31,841 bases of DNA, taken from NCBI GenBank assembly GCA_900541415.1, contig UQJP01000038.1, forward strand, positions 1-31,841, written 5' to 3'. Below the pieces are notes generated by a model. That model made no database searches and had not been told where the DNA came from. It saw only the letters and a list, made by a program, of their open reading frames with translations. Source of the stretch: an uncultured Odoribacter sp. GTDB lineage: Bacteria > Bacteroidota > Bacteroidia > Bacteroidales > Marinifilaceae. A program made the position numbers and the translations under genes. Shown here one piece after another: positions 17,649-25,049 of the stretch (position 1 is its first letter; each line of letters begins with the position of its first letter).

Positions 17649-17685
17649 TAACTTTGTACGTTTTCGTTTTCCCGGAATAACTTTT
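17649..17685 (+). promoter_or_regulatory. Two overlapping promoter candidates for purA
   Basis: TAACTTTG (17649-17656) matches TAnnTTTG, though its -33 box is poor. Its own TTTG (17653-17656) could also serve as the -33 box for TAACTTTT (17678-17685), 21 bases downstream. Either would give a leader of roughly 70-100 bases that contains the palindrome at 17725-17747. Confidence 0.45.
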
Positions 17686-17721
17686 GGGGAAAACATTTTT
17701 GTGAAATAAAATGAACATTGG

Positions 17722-17750
17722 ACGTTTGTAACGGCTTAGGTTACAAAGGT
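17722..17750 (+). promoter_or_regulatory. Perfect 8-7-8 inverted repeat just before purA
   Basis: TTTGTAAC (17725-17732), seven bases, GTTACAAA (17740-17747). Past one mismatch the symmetry continues for two more pairs (AC at 17722-17723 with GT at 17749-17750). It ends 11 bases before the ATG at 17762. It has no T-run, so it is not a terminator. It may be a repressor operator or an RNA hairpin affecting purA translation. It does not resemble a Fur box. Confidence 0.5.
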
Positions 17751-17761
17751 TAAAATTAAAA

Positions 17762-19039
17762 ATGATACAGATGAAAGTAGATGTGTTACTTGGCTTGCAA
17801 TGGGGCGATGAGGGGAAAGGTAAGGTTGTTGACGTACTTACTCCTAATTACGATATAGTGGCTCGTTTTCAGGGAGGTCCGAATGCAGGACATACATTGG
17901 AATTTGAAGGACAGAAATATGTGCTCCGTTCTATTCCATCGGGAATTTTCCAGGGAGGAAAAACCAATATCATCGGGAATGGAGTGGTGCTCGATCCGAT
18001 TTTGTTCAAACAAGAGGCTGAGAGTTTGGCTGCCGGCGGACATGATTTGACCAGGCAACTTTGTATTTCCAAGAAAGCACATTTGATTTTACCAACTCAC
18101 CGGATGCTGGATGCTGCCTATGAAGCGGCGAAAGGCGATGCGAAGATCGGGACGACCGGAAAAGGAATAGGTCCGACCTATACGGACAAAATTAGCCGTA
18201 ACGGTTTGAGGGTGGGGGATGTGTTGTTGAATTTCGATGAAAAATATAAAATTGCTAAATCGAAACACGAGGCGATTCTCCGGGGATTGAATTATAAATA
18301 TGATGTTACCGCCCTGGAAAAAGAATGGTTCGAAGCGATTGAATTTCTAAAAAAATTCCGTCTGATCGATAGCGAACACGTTATCAATAATATGTTGAAA
18401 GACGAAAAATCCGTATTGGCGGAGGGAGCACAGGGAACGATGCTGGATATTGATTTCGGTTCTTACCCTTTTGTCACTTCGTCTAACACCGTTTGTGCAG
18501 GAGCGTGTACCGGATTGGGGATTGCTCCTTCGAAAATCGGGGAAGTGTATGGAATCTTTAAGGCTTATTGCACACGTGTTGGAGCGGGTCCGTTCCCTAC
18601 GGAACTGAAAGATGAAACAGGCGATAAAATGTGCACTTTAGGACGGGAATTCGGATCTGTAACGGGGCGTAAACGCCGTTGTGGCTGGATTGACCTGGTG
18701 GCTTTGAAATATGCCATTATGATCGATGGGGTAACTCAATTGATCATGATGAAAAGCGATGTATTGGATAGCTTTGAAACGATTAAAGCCTGCGTAGCTT
18801 ATAAGATCGATGGTAAAGAAACCAATGAATTTCCATTTGACATTTGTGAGGAAGTGGAGCCGGTATATGTTGAAATGCCGGGCTGGCAGGTGGACATGAC
18901 GAAAATGGTCTCCGAGGATGAATTTCCTGAAGAATTTAACGCTTATCTCTCTTTCCTGGAAGAGGAACTGGGTGTTCCGGTGAAAATCGTGTCTGTTGGT
19001 CCCGACCGGGAACAGACCATTATTCGCTACGAAGATTGA
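17762..19039 (+). CDS. purA: Adenylosuccinate synthetase
   Basis: First committed step from IMP to AMP: GTP-driven ligation of aspartate to IMP. The 425-residue length is normal. Motifs in order: 'WGDEGKGK' (catalytic Asp16), 'GPNAGHTL', 'GTTGKGIGPTY', 'AEGAQGTMLDIDFGSYPFV', 'RVGAGPFPTEL', and 'GRKRRCGWIDL', with a C-terminal 'SVGPDREQTI'. The ATG at 17762 is used; a second ATG at 17771 (MKVDVLLGLQ) is equally compatible. The gene is flanked by its own promoter candidates and by a terminator, so it appears monocistronic. The palindrome in its leader may be the site of purine or other control. Confidence 0.98.
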   Translation: MIQMKVDVLLGLQWGDEGKGKVVDVLTPNYDIVARFQGGPNAGHTLEFEGQKYVLRSIPSGIFQGGKTNIIGNGVVLDPILFKQEAESLAAGGHDLTRQLCISKKAHLILPTHRMLDAAYEAAKGDAKIGTTGKGIGPTYTDKISRNGLRVGDVLLNFDEKYKIAKSKHEAILRGLNYKYDVTALEKEWFEAIEFLKKFRLIDSEHVINNMLKDEKSVLAEGAQGTMLDIDFGSYPFVTSSNTVCAGACTGLGIAPSKIGEVYGIFKAYCTRVGAGPFPTELKDETGDKMCTLGREFGSVTGRKRRCGWIDLVALKYAIMIDGVTQLIMMKSDVLDSFETIKACVAYKIDGKETNEFPFDICEEVEPVYVEMPGWQVDMTKMVSEDEFPEEFNAYLSFLEEELGVPVKIVSVGPDREQTIIRYED

Positions 19040-19056
19040 GTTGTTAAGATTGATAT

Positions 19057-19089
19057 AAAAAAAGAGCCTTTACACAAGGCTCTTTTTTT
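19057..19089 (+). terminator. Rho-independent terminator after purA
   Basis: AAAGAGCCTT (19061-19070) pairs with AAGGCTCTTT (19076-19085) over a 5-base loop, followed by further T residues. It sits 21 bases past the purA stop. Confidence 0.93.
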
Positions 19090-19122
19090 GTAGATGCGAT
19101 CAAAGTATTGTGTTTCCCAGAG

Positions 19123-19153
19123 TTTGACGATAATCTTAAATTTTATAAATTTG
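19123..19153 (+). promoter_or_regulatory. Promoter for the antiporter gene
   Basis: TTTG (19123-19126), 19 bases, TAAATTTG (19146-19153): both elements match the Bacteroidota consensus. This is the cleanest promoter in the window. It lies between the purA terminator and the ATG at 19194. Confidence 0.68.
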
Positions 19154-19193
19154 TCAGGAATCTGAGATTTATCAATTTATTAATTACGTGCCT

Positions 19194-21335
19194 ATGCTAT
19201 CGGATATTCTGAATTTGCCATTGACAAATCCGGTTTTGATCTTTTCAGTGATCTTATTTGTAATACTTCTGGCGCCTATTATTCTGCATCGCTTTAAAAT
19301 TCCGGAATTAATCGGCTTAATCCTTGCCGGAGCCCTGTTAGGGCCTAACGGGTTATATATAATGGCAAGGGATAGTAGCATTGAGCTGTTCGGTACGGTT
19401 GGCTTGCTATATATCATGTTTATTGCGGGATTGGAAATAGACATGGCCGATTTAAAAAAGAATTCGGGAAAGACAACTGTATTCGGATTATATACCTTTT
19501 TAATCCCGATGATATTGGGAATCGTGACCGGAGTGTATATCCTCGGTTTTTCGTGGCCCACTTCAATCTTATTGGCCAGTATGTATGCGTCCCATACCTT
19601 GATTACCTACCCGATTGTCAGTAAATACGGAATCACGAAAAGCCGGGTGGTTAGTATCGCTATCGGAGGAACGGTAATTACCTGTGTTTTGGCGCTGTTG
19701 GTACTGGCAGTTATTGTGGGGATGTCTAATGGGGAAATGGATTCCGGCTTTTGGGTAAAACTTGGGGTTTCGGGTGTATTGTTCGTATTTATCGTGACGA
19801 TGATATTCCCCATCTTTGCCCGTTGGTTTTTTAAACGTTATCAGGATTCGGTGGGACAATATATTTTTGTGTTGGCTTTGGTGTTTTTAGCATCTTTCCT
19901 CGCCCAGGCTGCGGGACTTGAAGCCATTATCGGGGCGTTCCTCGCCGGGCTTGCCTTAAACCGTCTGATACCTAATACTTCCGCTTTATTGAACCGGATC
20001 GATTTTGTGGGGAATGCCGTTTTTATTCCATTCTTTTTGATCGGGGTGGGGATGCTGGTCGATTTCCGGGCCTTTACAGCAGGATGGCATGCTATTTTGG
20101 TGGCGGTTGTTATGACTGTCGTGGCAACGGTGGCGAAATTTTTGGCGGCCTGGTTAACGGAGAAAAGCTTTAAACTTACACGGGACGAAAGACGCTTGTT
20201 GTTTGGGTTGAGCAATGCGCAGGCTGCCGCTACTTTGGCTGCCGTGCTGATCGGGTATGAAGTGATTGTTGGAACCACGCCGACGGGGGAACCCATCCGC
20301 CTGTTGAACGAAGATGTTTTGAACGGAACCATCATTATGATTCTGTTTACCTGTACCATTGCTTCTTTTGCCACACAGAGGGGGGCACAGAACATTGCTT
20401 TGGCAGAAATGACCGAAGATTCAATCGGGGACAATACCGATGATGAGGAGCGGATTCTGATTGCTTTAAGCAAGTCGGAAACCGTGAAAGAATTGATCGA
20501 TTTAGGAACGGCTATCAAATCTAAAAAGAATAAAACTCAAATGGTGGGGGTCAGTATCGTTAAATCGGACAATACCGATCCTGCCGCGGAAAAAGCCTGC
20601 CGGATGTTACTGGATAATGCGGTGAAAGTGGCGGCTGCCACGGATCATCGGCTTGAACCGGTATTGCGTTACGATCTGAATATTGTGAATGGCATTCGGA
20701 ATGTGGCGAAGGAGCACAGAATCACGGATATTGTGATAGGTTTACGCACTCAAAAAGATATTTCCGATACGTTTTTAGGCAAACTGACCGAAGAAGTGCT
20801 TTCCAAATGTGCCACCACCACTTTGGCATATCGCCCTATGCAGCCGATGTCTACTATAAAACGTTACATGCTGATTATCCCGGAAGGCGCAGAAAAAGAA
20901 GTCGGATTTCCCTACTGGTTGATTAGCATCTGGAATATAGGGAAAAACATAGGAACGAAAATGGTTTTTCACGGGCATCAAAATGTGCTTAGCATATTAA
21001 AGGATGTACATGCCAAACATACGATCAATGCGGAATTTCGGGAATTTACCAATTGGGAACATTTTGCGGAAATCGGTAGGGAAATTAAAGAAAACGATGC
21101 TCTGATTATTGTGATGAGCCGTTCCGGGTATCCTTCCTATTCAAGACACATGGCTTATGTTCCGACGTATCTGAATAAATATTTTAATACCGTAAACTGC
21201 ATTTTGATTTATCCTTTACAATTGGGAATGGAAGATGATATGAGCACTTTCCGTAGCATTTCTATGGTAAACTATTTAGACGGAATCGACGGATTAGGTA
21301 AGGTCATCCGCCAATTGTTCAAAAAAAATAAATGA
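19194..21335 (+). CDS. CPA2-family cation:proton antiporter with C-terminal universal-stress-like region
   Basis: About 713 residues. ATG at 19194 is taken; a GTG two codons upstream is an alternative. The first ~390 residues hold roughly twelve hydrophobic segments. These include 'IPELIGLILAGALLGPNG' and 'GTVGLLYIMFIAGLEIDM', the opening pattern of KefB/NapA-type exchangers, and later 'GLEAIIGAFLAGLALNRL' and 'FFLIGVGMLVDFRAF'. The cytoplasmic C-terminal ~300 residues ('ERILIALSKSETVKELIDL', 'ITDIVIGLR', 'YMLIIPEGAEKEVGF') resemble a tandem universal-stress-protein fold rather than a TrkA-N domain. Na+/H+ or K+/H+ exchange is inferred; the ion cannot be assigned. Transcribed alone from its own promoter. 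Confidence 0.9.
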   Translation: MLSDILNLPLTNPVLIFSVILFVILLAPIILHRFKIPELIGLILAGALLGPNGLYIMARDSSIELFGTVGLLYIMFIAGLEIDMADLKKNSGKTTVFGLYTFLIPMILGIVTGVYILGFSWPTSILLASMYASHTLITYPIVSKYGITKSRVVSIAIGGTVITCVLALLVLAVIVGMSNGEMDSGFWVKLGVSGVLFVFIVTMIFPIFARWFFKRYQDSVGQYIFVLALVFLASFLAQAAGLEAIIGAFLAGLALNRLIPNTSALLNRIDFVGNAVFIPFFLIGVGMLVDFRAFTAGWHAILVAVVMTVVATVAKFLAAWLTEKSFKLTRDERRLLFGLSNAQAAATLAAVLIGYEVIVGTTPTGEPIRLLNEDVLNGTIIMILFTCTIASFATQRGAQNIALAEMTEDSIGDNTDDEERILIALSKSETVKELIDLGTAIKSKKNKTQMVGVSIVKSDNTDPAAEKACRMLLDNAVKVAAATDHRLEPVLRYDLNIVNGIRNVAKEHRITDIVIGLRTQKDISDTFLGKLTEEVLSKCATTTLAYRPMQPMSTIKRYMLIIPEGAEKEVGFPYWLISIWNIGKNIGTKMVFHGHQNVLSILKDVHAKHTINAEFREFTNWEHFAEIGREIKENDALIIVMSRSGYPSYSRHMAYVPTYLNKYFNTVNCILIYPLQLGMEDDMSTFRSISMVNYLDGIDGLGKVIRQLFKKNK

Positions 21336-21460
21336 TCGGGAAAGAAAAATGTGATCTTTTCTGAAAAGTACAATTTCTGGGGAAGGAAATCCACTTTCTC
21401 CTTATTTTTAGTGATTTTTCGGTTTTTGATTCCTTATTATTGGGGAGGGCGAATTTGGTG

Positions 21461-21477
21461 GATAATGATTATCTTTG
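21461..21477 (+). promoter_or_regulatory. Fur-box-like palindrome over the -7 element of feoAB
   Basis: GATAATGATTATC (21461-21473) is a perfect 6-1-6 palindrome and matches the core of classical Fur boxes. It overlaps the -7 element TATCTTTG (21470-21477, TAnnTTTG). The FeoAB ATG is at 21499. Binding here would block transcription when iron is plentiful. No good -33 box is seen. The 163-base gap from 21336 holds nothing else I can name. Confidence 0.68.
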
Positions 21478-21498
21478 CAGACAAATCTAAAAAACAGC

Positions 21499-23865
21499 AT
21501 GGAAAATCAATATAAGCGCTTGTCTGACATCCCGACCGGAGAAGAGTGTGTGATAGTGAAAGTACACGGGCACGGAAGTTTTCGTAATCGGATTGTTGAG
21601 ATGGGATTCGTAAAAGGAGAAAAGGTTACTGTCATTAAAAATGCACCCTTGAGAGATCCCATAGAATATAAGCTCATGGATAGCCATATATCCCTGAGGC
21701 GTAGCGAAGCGCGATTGATTGAAGTGGTGAATATTTCCTCGGAAGAAAGAGGGGGATATAACGGAACGTTTACAGAAGAGGAAATTGCCCGGGTAATTAC
21801 CGAGCGTTCCAAAACAATCAACATTGCTTTAGTCGGAAACCCCAATAGCGGCAAGACCTCCTTTTTTAACCGTGCTACGGGGTTACGGGAGCGGGTTGGG
21901 AATTATGGTGGAGTGACCGTCGATGCCAAACAGGGCGTTTTCCACCACAATGGTTACACGATCAATCTTATAGATTTACCTGGAACATACTCCATCACCG
22001 AATATACTCCGGAGGAAATATATGTTCGCAAATACATCACGGAACACCATCCCGATTTGGTGTTAAACGTGGTGGATGCTTCCTGCCTGGAAAGGAATTT
22101 GTTTTTGACGACCCAGTTGATCGATATGAATGTCCGGGTGGTTATGGCATTGAATATGTATGACGAACTGACCGGAGAAGGAGCTCAGCTGGATTATGGG
22201 TATTTAGGACAATTGTTGGGAATACCCATTGTGCCGACGACGGCTTCCAAAGGTGTTGGGATTGCCGATGTACTCGATAAGATCATCGAGGTTTTTGAAG
22301 GGCAGGCAAAAGAAGCCCGGCACGTGCACATTAACTATGGGGTGGAAATAGAAGAAGCCATTTTGAGGATCAAAGCGGAAGTGACTCCCAATAAAAACAT
22401 CACCGATGAATTGGCTCCCCGTTATGTTGCGATTAAATTGCTTGAGGATGACCGTATCACCAAGGAATTGTTGGAAAATGTGCCTAACTACGACCGGATT
22501 TTAGAGGTCGCCCAGAAGGAAATACAACATCTGGAAAAATCGTATAAAGAAGATACCCGGACAATTATCACCAATGCTAAATATGGATTTATCCGGGGTG
22601 CTTTACAGGAAACCCTGAAAACGGGCGATAAGGACAAAAGGCAACTGACCCGCGCGATAGATGCACTGCTCACCCACCAATGGCTGGGATTTCCATTCCT
22701 GTTATTTTTTATGTGGCTGATGTTTCAGGCTACCTTTTCTTTAGGTAGTTACCCTATGGACTGGATCGATGCAGGGGTGGGAGCATTGGGCAACTGGATT
22801 GCCGAAAGCATGCCTGCCGGACCGTTGAACGATTTATTGGTTGACGGTATCATTGCCGGTGTTGGAGGGGTTATCGTTTTCCTGCCTAACATTTTGATTC
22901 TGTTCTTTTTCATTTCATTAATGGAAGATACGGGATATATGGCGCGTGCCGCTTTCATTATGGACAGGCTGATGCATAAAATCGGTTTGCACGGAAAATC
23001 TTTTATTCCCTTATTAATCGGATTTGGGTGTAATGTACCTGCAATTATGGCCACCCGTACGTTGGAAAGCCGCCGTGACCGGATTATGACCATGTTGATT
23101 ATTCCGTTCATGTCTTGCAGTGCCCGACTGCCTGTTTATATACTGCTGGTTTCTGCCTTTTTCCAGAACAATCAGGGATTGATTTTATTGTCGGTGTATT
23201 TAGTCGGGATATTGTTGGCTATATTCACTTCTGTCTTACTGAAAAAGACGGTGTTTTCAAAATCGTCCGTACCTTTTGTGATGGAACTGCCTCCTTACCG
23301 GATGCCGACCGTACGGAATACCGTTGTTCACATGTGGGGGAAAGCTGTACAATATTTGAAGAAAATGGGAACAATCATCCTGTTCGCTTCTGTGTTGATT
23401 TGGGCGTTAGGCTATTTCCCGTTGAAGGATGAGGCTACGGAGCCTGCTGTTCATCTTGAAAATTCGTATATCGGAAAATTGGGAAAAGGAATAGAACCTG
23501 TCATTGAACCTTTAGGATTCGATTGGAAAATGGGGGTTAGCATCATCACTGGTTTAGCTGCTAAAGAAATTGTGGTAAGTTCGATGGGGATTCTCTACCA
23601 TGTCGATGGGGAAGTGGACGAGTCGTCCCAAAGCTTGATCGAAAACATTCGCCAGCAAGAAAATGCAGCAGGTGAGAAAGTATTTACCCCTTTGGTCGCC
23701 TATGGCTTCATGCTTTTTATATTGATCTACTTCCCTTGTATGGCGGCCATTGCTGCCATACGTAAAGAAGCTGGATGGAAATGGGCTATGTTTACTGTTT
23801 TTTATACGACAATATTAGCCTGGATCGTTTCATTTTGCGTATATCAGGTGGGACAGATGTTCTAA
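21499..23865 (+). CDS. feoB: Ferrous iron transporter, FeoA-FeoB fusion
   Basis: Takes up Fe2+ across the inner membrane. The ATG at 21499 gives 788 residues; the frame is open to a TTG at 21475, but that lies inside the promoter. Residues ~1-75 are a FeoA/SH3-like domain ('VIVKVHGHGSFRNRIVEMGF', 'EYKLMDSHISLRRSEARLI'). The GTPase domain follows: G1 GNPNSGKT at 113-120, G3 'IDLPGTYS', and G4 'ALNMYDEL'. The C-terminal half has several membrane segments with the Gate motifs 'GFGCNVPAIMATRTLE' and 'MSCSARLPVYILL', and ends with 'GLAAKEIVVSSMGILY'. FeoA fused to FeoB is common in Bacteroidota. The promoter carries a Fur-box-like palindrome and a FeoB-associated Cys-rich gene follows. Confidence 0.97.
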   Translation: MENQYKRLSDIPTGEECVIVKVHGHGSFRNRIVEMGFVKGEKVTVIKNAPLRDPIEYKLMDSHISLRRSEARLIEVVNISSEERGGYNGTFTEEEIARVITERSKTINIALVGNPNSGKTSFFNRATGLRERVGNYGGVTVDAKQGVFHHNGYTINLIDLPGTYSITEYTPEEIYVRKYITEHHPDLVLNVVDASCLERNLFLTTQLIDMNVRVVMALNMYDELTGEGAQLDYGYLGQLLGIPIVPTTASKGVGIADVLDKIIEVFEGQAKEARHVHINYGVEIEEAILRIKAEVTPNKNITDELAPRYVAIKLLEDDRITKELLENVPNYDRILEVAQKEIQHLEKSYKEDTRTIITNAKYGFIRGALQETLKTGDKDKRQLTRAIDALLTHQWLGFPFLLFFMWLMFQATFSLGSYPMDWIDAGVGALGNWIAESMPAGPLNDLLVDGIIAGVGGVIVFLPNILILFFFISLMEDTGYMARAAFIMDRLMHKIGLHGKSFIPLLIGFGCNVPAIMATRTLESRRDRIMTMLIIPFMSCSARLPVYILLVSAFFQNNQGLILLSVYLVGILLAIFTSVLLKKTVFSKSSVPFVMELPPYRMPTVRNTVVHMWGKAVQYLKKMGTIILFASVLIWALGYFPLKDEATEPAVHLENSYIGKLGKGIEPVIEPLGFDWKMGVSIITGLAAKEIVVSSMGILYHVDGEVDESSQSLIENIRQQENAAGEKVFTPLVAYGFMLFILIYFPCMAAIAAIRKEAGWKWAMFTVFYTTILAWIVSFCVYQVGQMF

Positions 23866-23914
23866 CCTGGCAAGGCTTTGCTGAGAAAAAGTGAAAGGGA
23901 TGGAGATCGCTAAT

Positions 23915-23940
23915 CCTTTTTCCCGGAAGTCGGGCAAAGG
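23915..23940 (+). promoter_or_regulatory. Intergenic hairpin between feoB and the Cys-rich gene
   Basis: CCTTT (23915-23919) with AAAGG (23936-23940) and, inside, CCCG (23922-23925) with CGGG (23931-23934) over a 5-base loop: nine pairs with a small internal bulge. No T-run follows, so it is not a standard terminator. It could be a processing or mRNA-stability element that sets different levels for the two genes. Confidence 0.3.
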
Positions 23941-23978
23941 AAATACGGAGGAGAAATTTTAAGGCTTTAAAATAACGA

Positions 23979-24173
23979 ATGCTTATGGTGCAGACCGTAA
24001 TCGTGTATATAATCATTTTACTCGCAATATGCGGAGCTGTTTATTATCTCCGCAAAAAATTGCGTGGGATGAAAAAAGGGTCTGATTGCACATCCTGTTC
24101 CGGCTGTCCTTTAAAAGAAAAATGTTCCAGGCCTGTTCAGGATCGGAATGCTGGAAGCGGATGTTGTGGATGA
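23979..24173 (+). CDS. FeoB-associated Cys-rich membrane protein
   Basis: A 64-residue protein. One membrane segment spans residues ~4-23 ('VQTVIVYIIILLAICGAVYY'). A basic stretch (RKKLRGMKK) follows, then a Cys-rich tail with Cys37, 40, 43, 49, 62 and 63. This is the layout of the small FeoB-associated Cys-rich family found downstream of feoB. Topology by the positive-inside rule puts the Cys tail in the cytoplasm. A role in handling Fe2+ or supporting FeoB is presumed from gene association only. It lies 113 bases after feoB on the same strand, with no terminator between. Confidence 0.88.
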   Translation: MLMVQTVIVYIIILLAICGAVYYLRKKLRGMKKGSDCTSCSGCPLKEKCSRPVQDRNAGSGCCG

Positions 24174-24201
24174 ATCAGGAGAGGGGAATAATCCCGACAG
24201 A

Positions 24202-24948
24202 TTAGAATAACTTCAGGGTAATGCTTTCTGCATCTTTTTTCCTTCTGATCTTCTCTTTTTCTCCCCGGCGGAATACATATATCAGGCCGTATTCCTCACA
24301 CATATACCTTTTTTCTTCTTCGTCCTTTACCGACTCGAAATAACGTTCAACCTCATTCCAGATTTCCAGAATCAGGGCATCGGCATCGTCCCGGTATTGA
24401 GCTACATTGCTGCTTTCCCTGGCCGAATTATTTTGAAATTGTTTTTGGCGAGTGTAGTTTTCCTTGAAATTTTCGTAATTGACCTTTACCAATGCGATAG
24501 AGGGACAGTAAATCGGGTTACCTCCGCCATTGCTCAAACGATTTTGTTCCCCGGTAATCACTTTCTCTCCCCATACCAGAAGATCCTGCTCGGTCAATAA
24601 AGGCGGAACTTTGGAATTATCTTCCTCCAGTCCGTAAAATGTACGGGCAGACGGTTTTAATTCACCCCTGGCAATACAGAAATTAAGGACTTGAATGAAA
24701 TGGGAAATATATAAACGTGCTTTTTTGGTATATTCGGCAAACTTTTGGCTATTATCGAATTGTTTTTCTCTTGCCATTTTCGAATTGGTGATAGCCACTT
24801 CCAATTTAGGTAGAAAGAACTCGATCCTTTGCTTTAAAGCGAAGGGATAAGCGATAGTGTCAATTTCCTGTTGTTGCCCTTTTCTCAGGGCTGCTTTCAA
24901 TGCCCTGATCCTCGCTGCATCTGTATTAGGTAATCTTCTGTAAGGCAT
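24202..24948 (-). CDS. Uncharacterised helical cytoplasmic protein
   Basis: A 248-residue protein that I do not recognise. It has no signal peptide, membrane segment or catalytic motif. It is charged and apparently mostly helical. The N-terminus 'MPYRRLPNTDAARIRALKAAL' looks like a short basic helical lead. A middle segment ('FALKQRIEFFLPKLEVAI', 'YISHFIQVLNFCIARGELK') would suit a helical bundle. The C-terminal part ends in a Lys/Glu/Arg-rich tail. The reading frame is long, without rare-looking composition, and has a promoter candidate upstream, so it is very likely a real gene. It is convergent with the Cys-rich iron gene (28-base gap) and follows the lytic transglycosylase gene on the same strand. 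Confidence 0.8.
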   Translation of the reverse strand: MPYRRLPNTDAARIRALKAALRKGQQQEIDTIAYPFALKQRIEFFLPKLEVAITNSKMAREKQFDNSQKFAEYTKKARLYISHFIQVLNFCIARGELKPSARTFYGLEEDNSKVPPLLTEQDLLVWGEKVITGEQNRLSNGGGNPIYCPSIALVKVNYENFKENYTRQKQFQNNSARESSNVAQYRDDADALILEIWNEVERYFESVKDEEEKRYMCEEYGLIYVFRRGEKEKIRRKKDAESITLKLF

Positions 24949-24986
24949 GAGATTAAACTCTTAAAAAACGATTAGAATTGATACTG

Positions 24987-25017
24987 CGAAGATATATAAA
25001 AAAAAAGAGTTAGCCAA
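24987..25017 (-). promoter_or_regulatory. Promoter candidate for the uncharacterised minus-strand gene
   Basis: On the minus strand, TATCTTCG (24994-24987) is one base from TAnnTTTG, with TTG (25017-25015) 20 bases upstream. The start codon is ~38 bases downstream. Confidence 0.42.
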
Positions 25018-25049
25018 TATTCGTAAAAACGTTTTTTTCTTTTTTTCTT

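Noticed and set aside
19841..20518. Long antisense reading frame (~225 codons) opposite the antiporter
   Set aside because: It lies wholly within a well-supported CPA2 antiporter gene. Its Ser/Thr/Ala/Lys-rich translation is what antisense reading of membrane-protein codons gives. No promoter or family signature.
21336..21498. A metal riboswitch in the feoAB leader
   Set aside because: Transcription would start only ~15 bases before the ATG, leaving no room. The dyad is better explained as a Fur-type DNA site.
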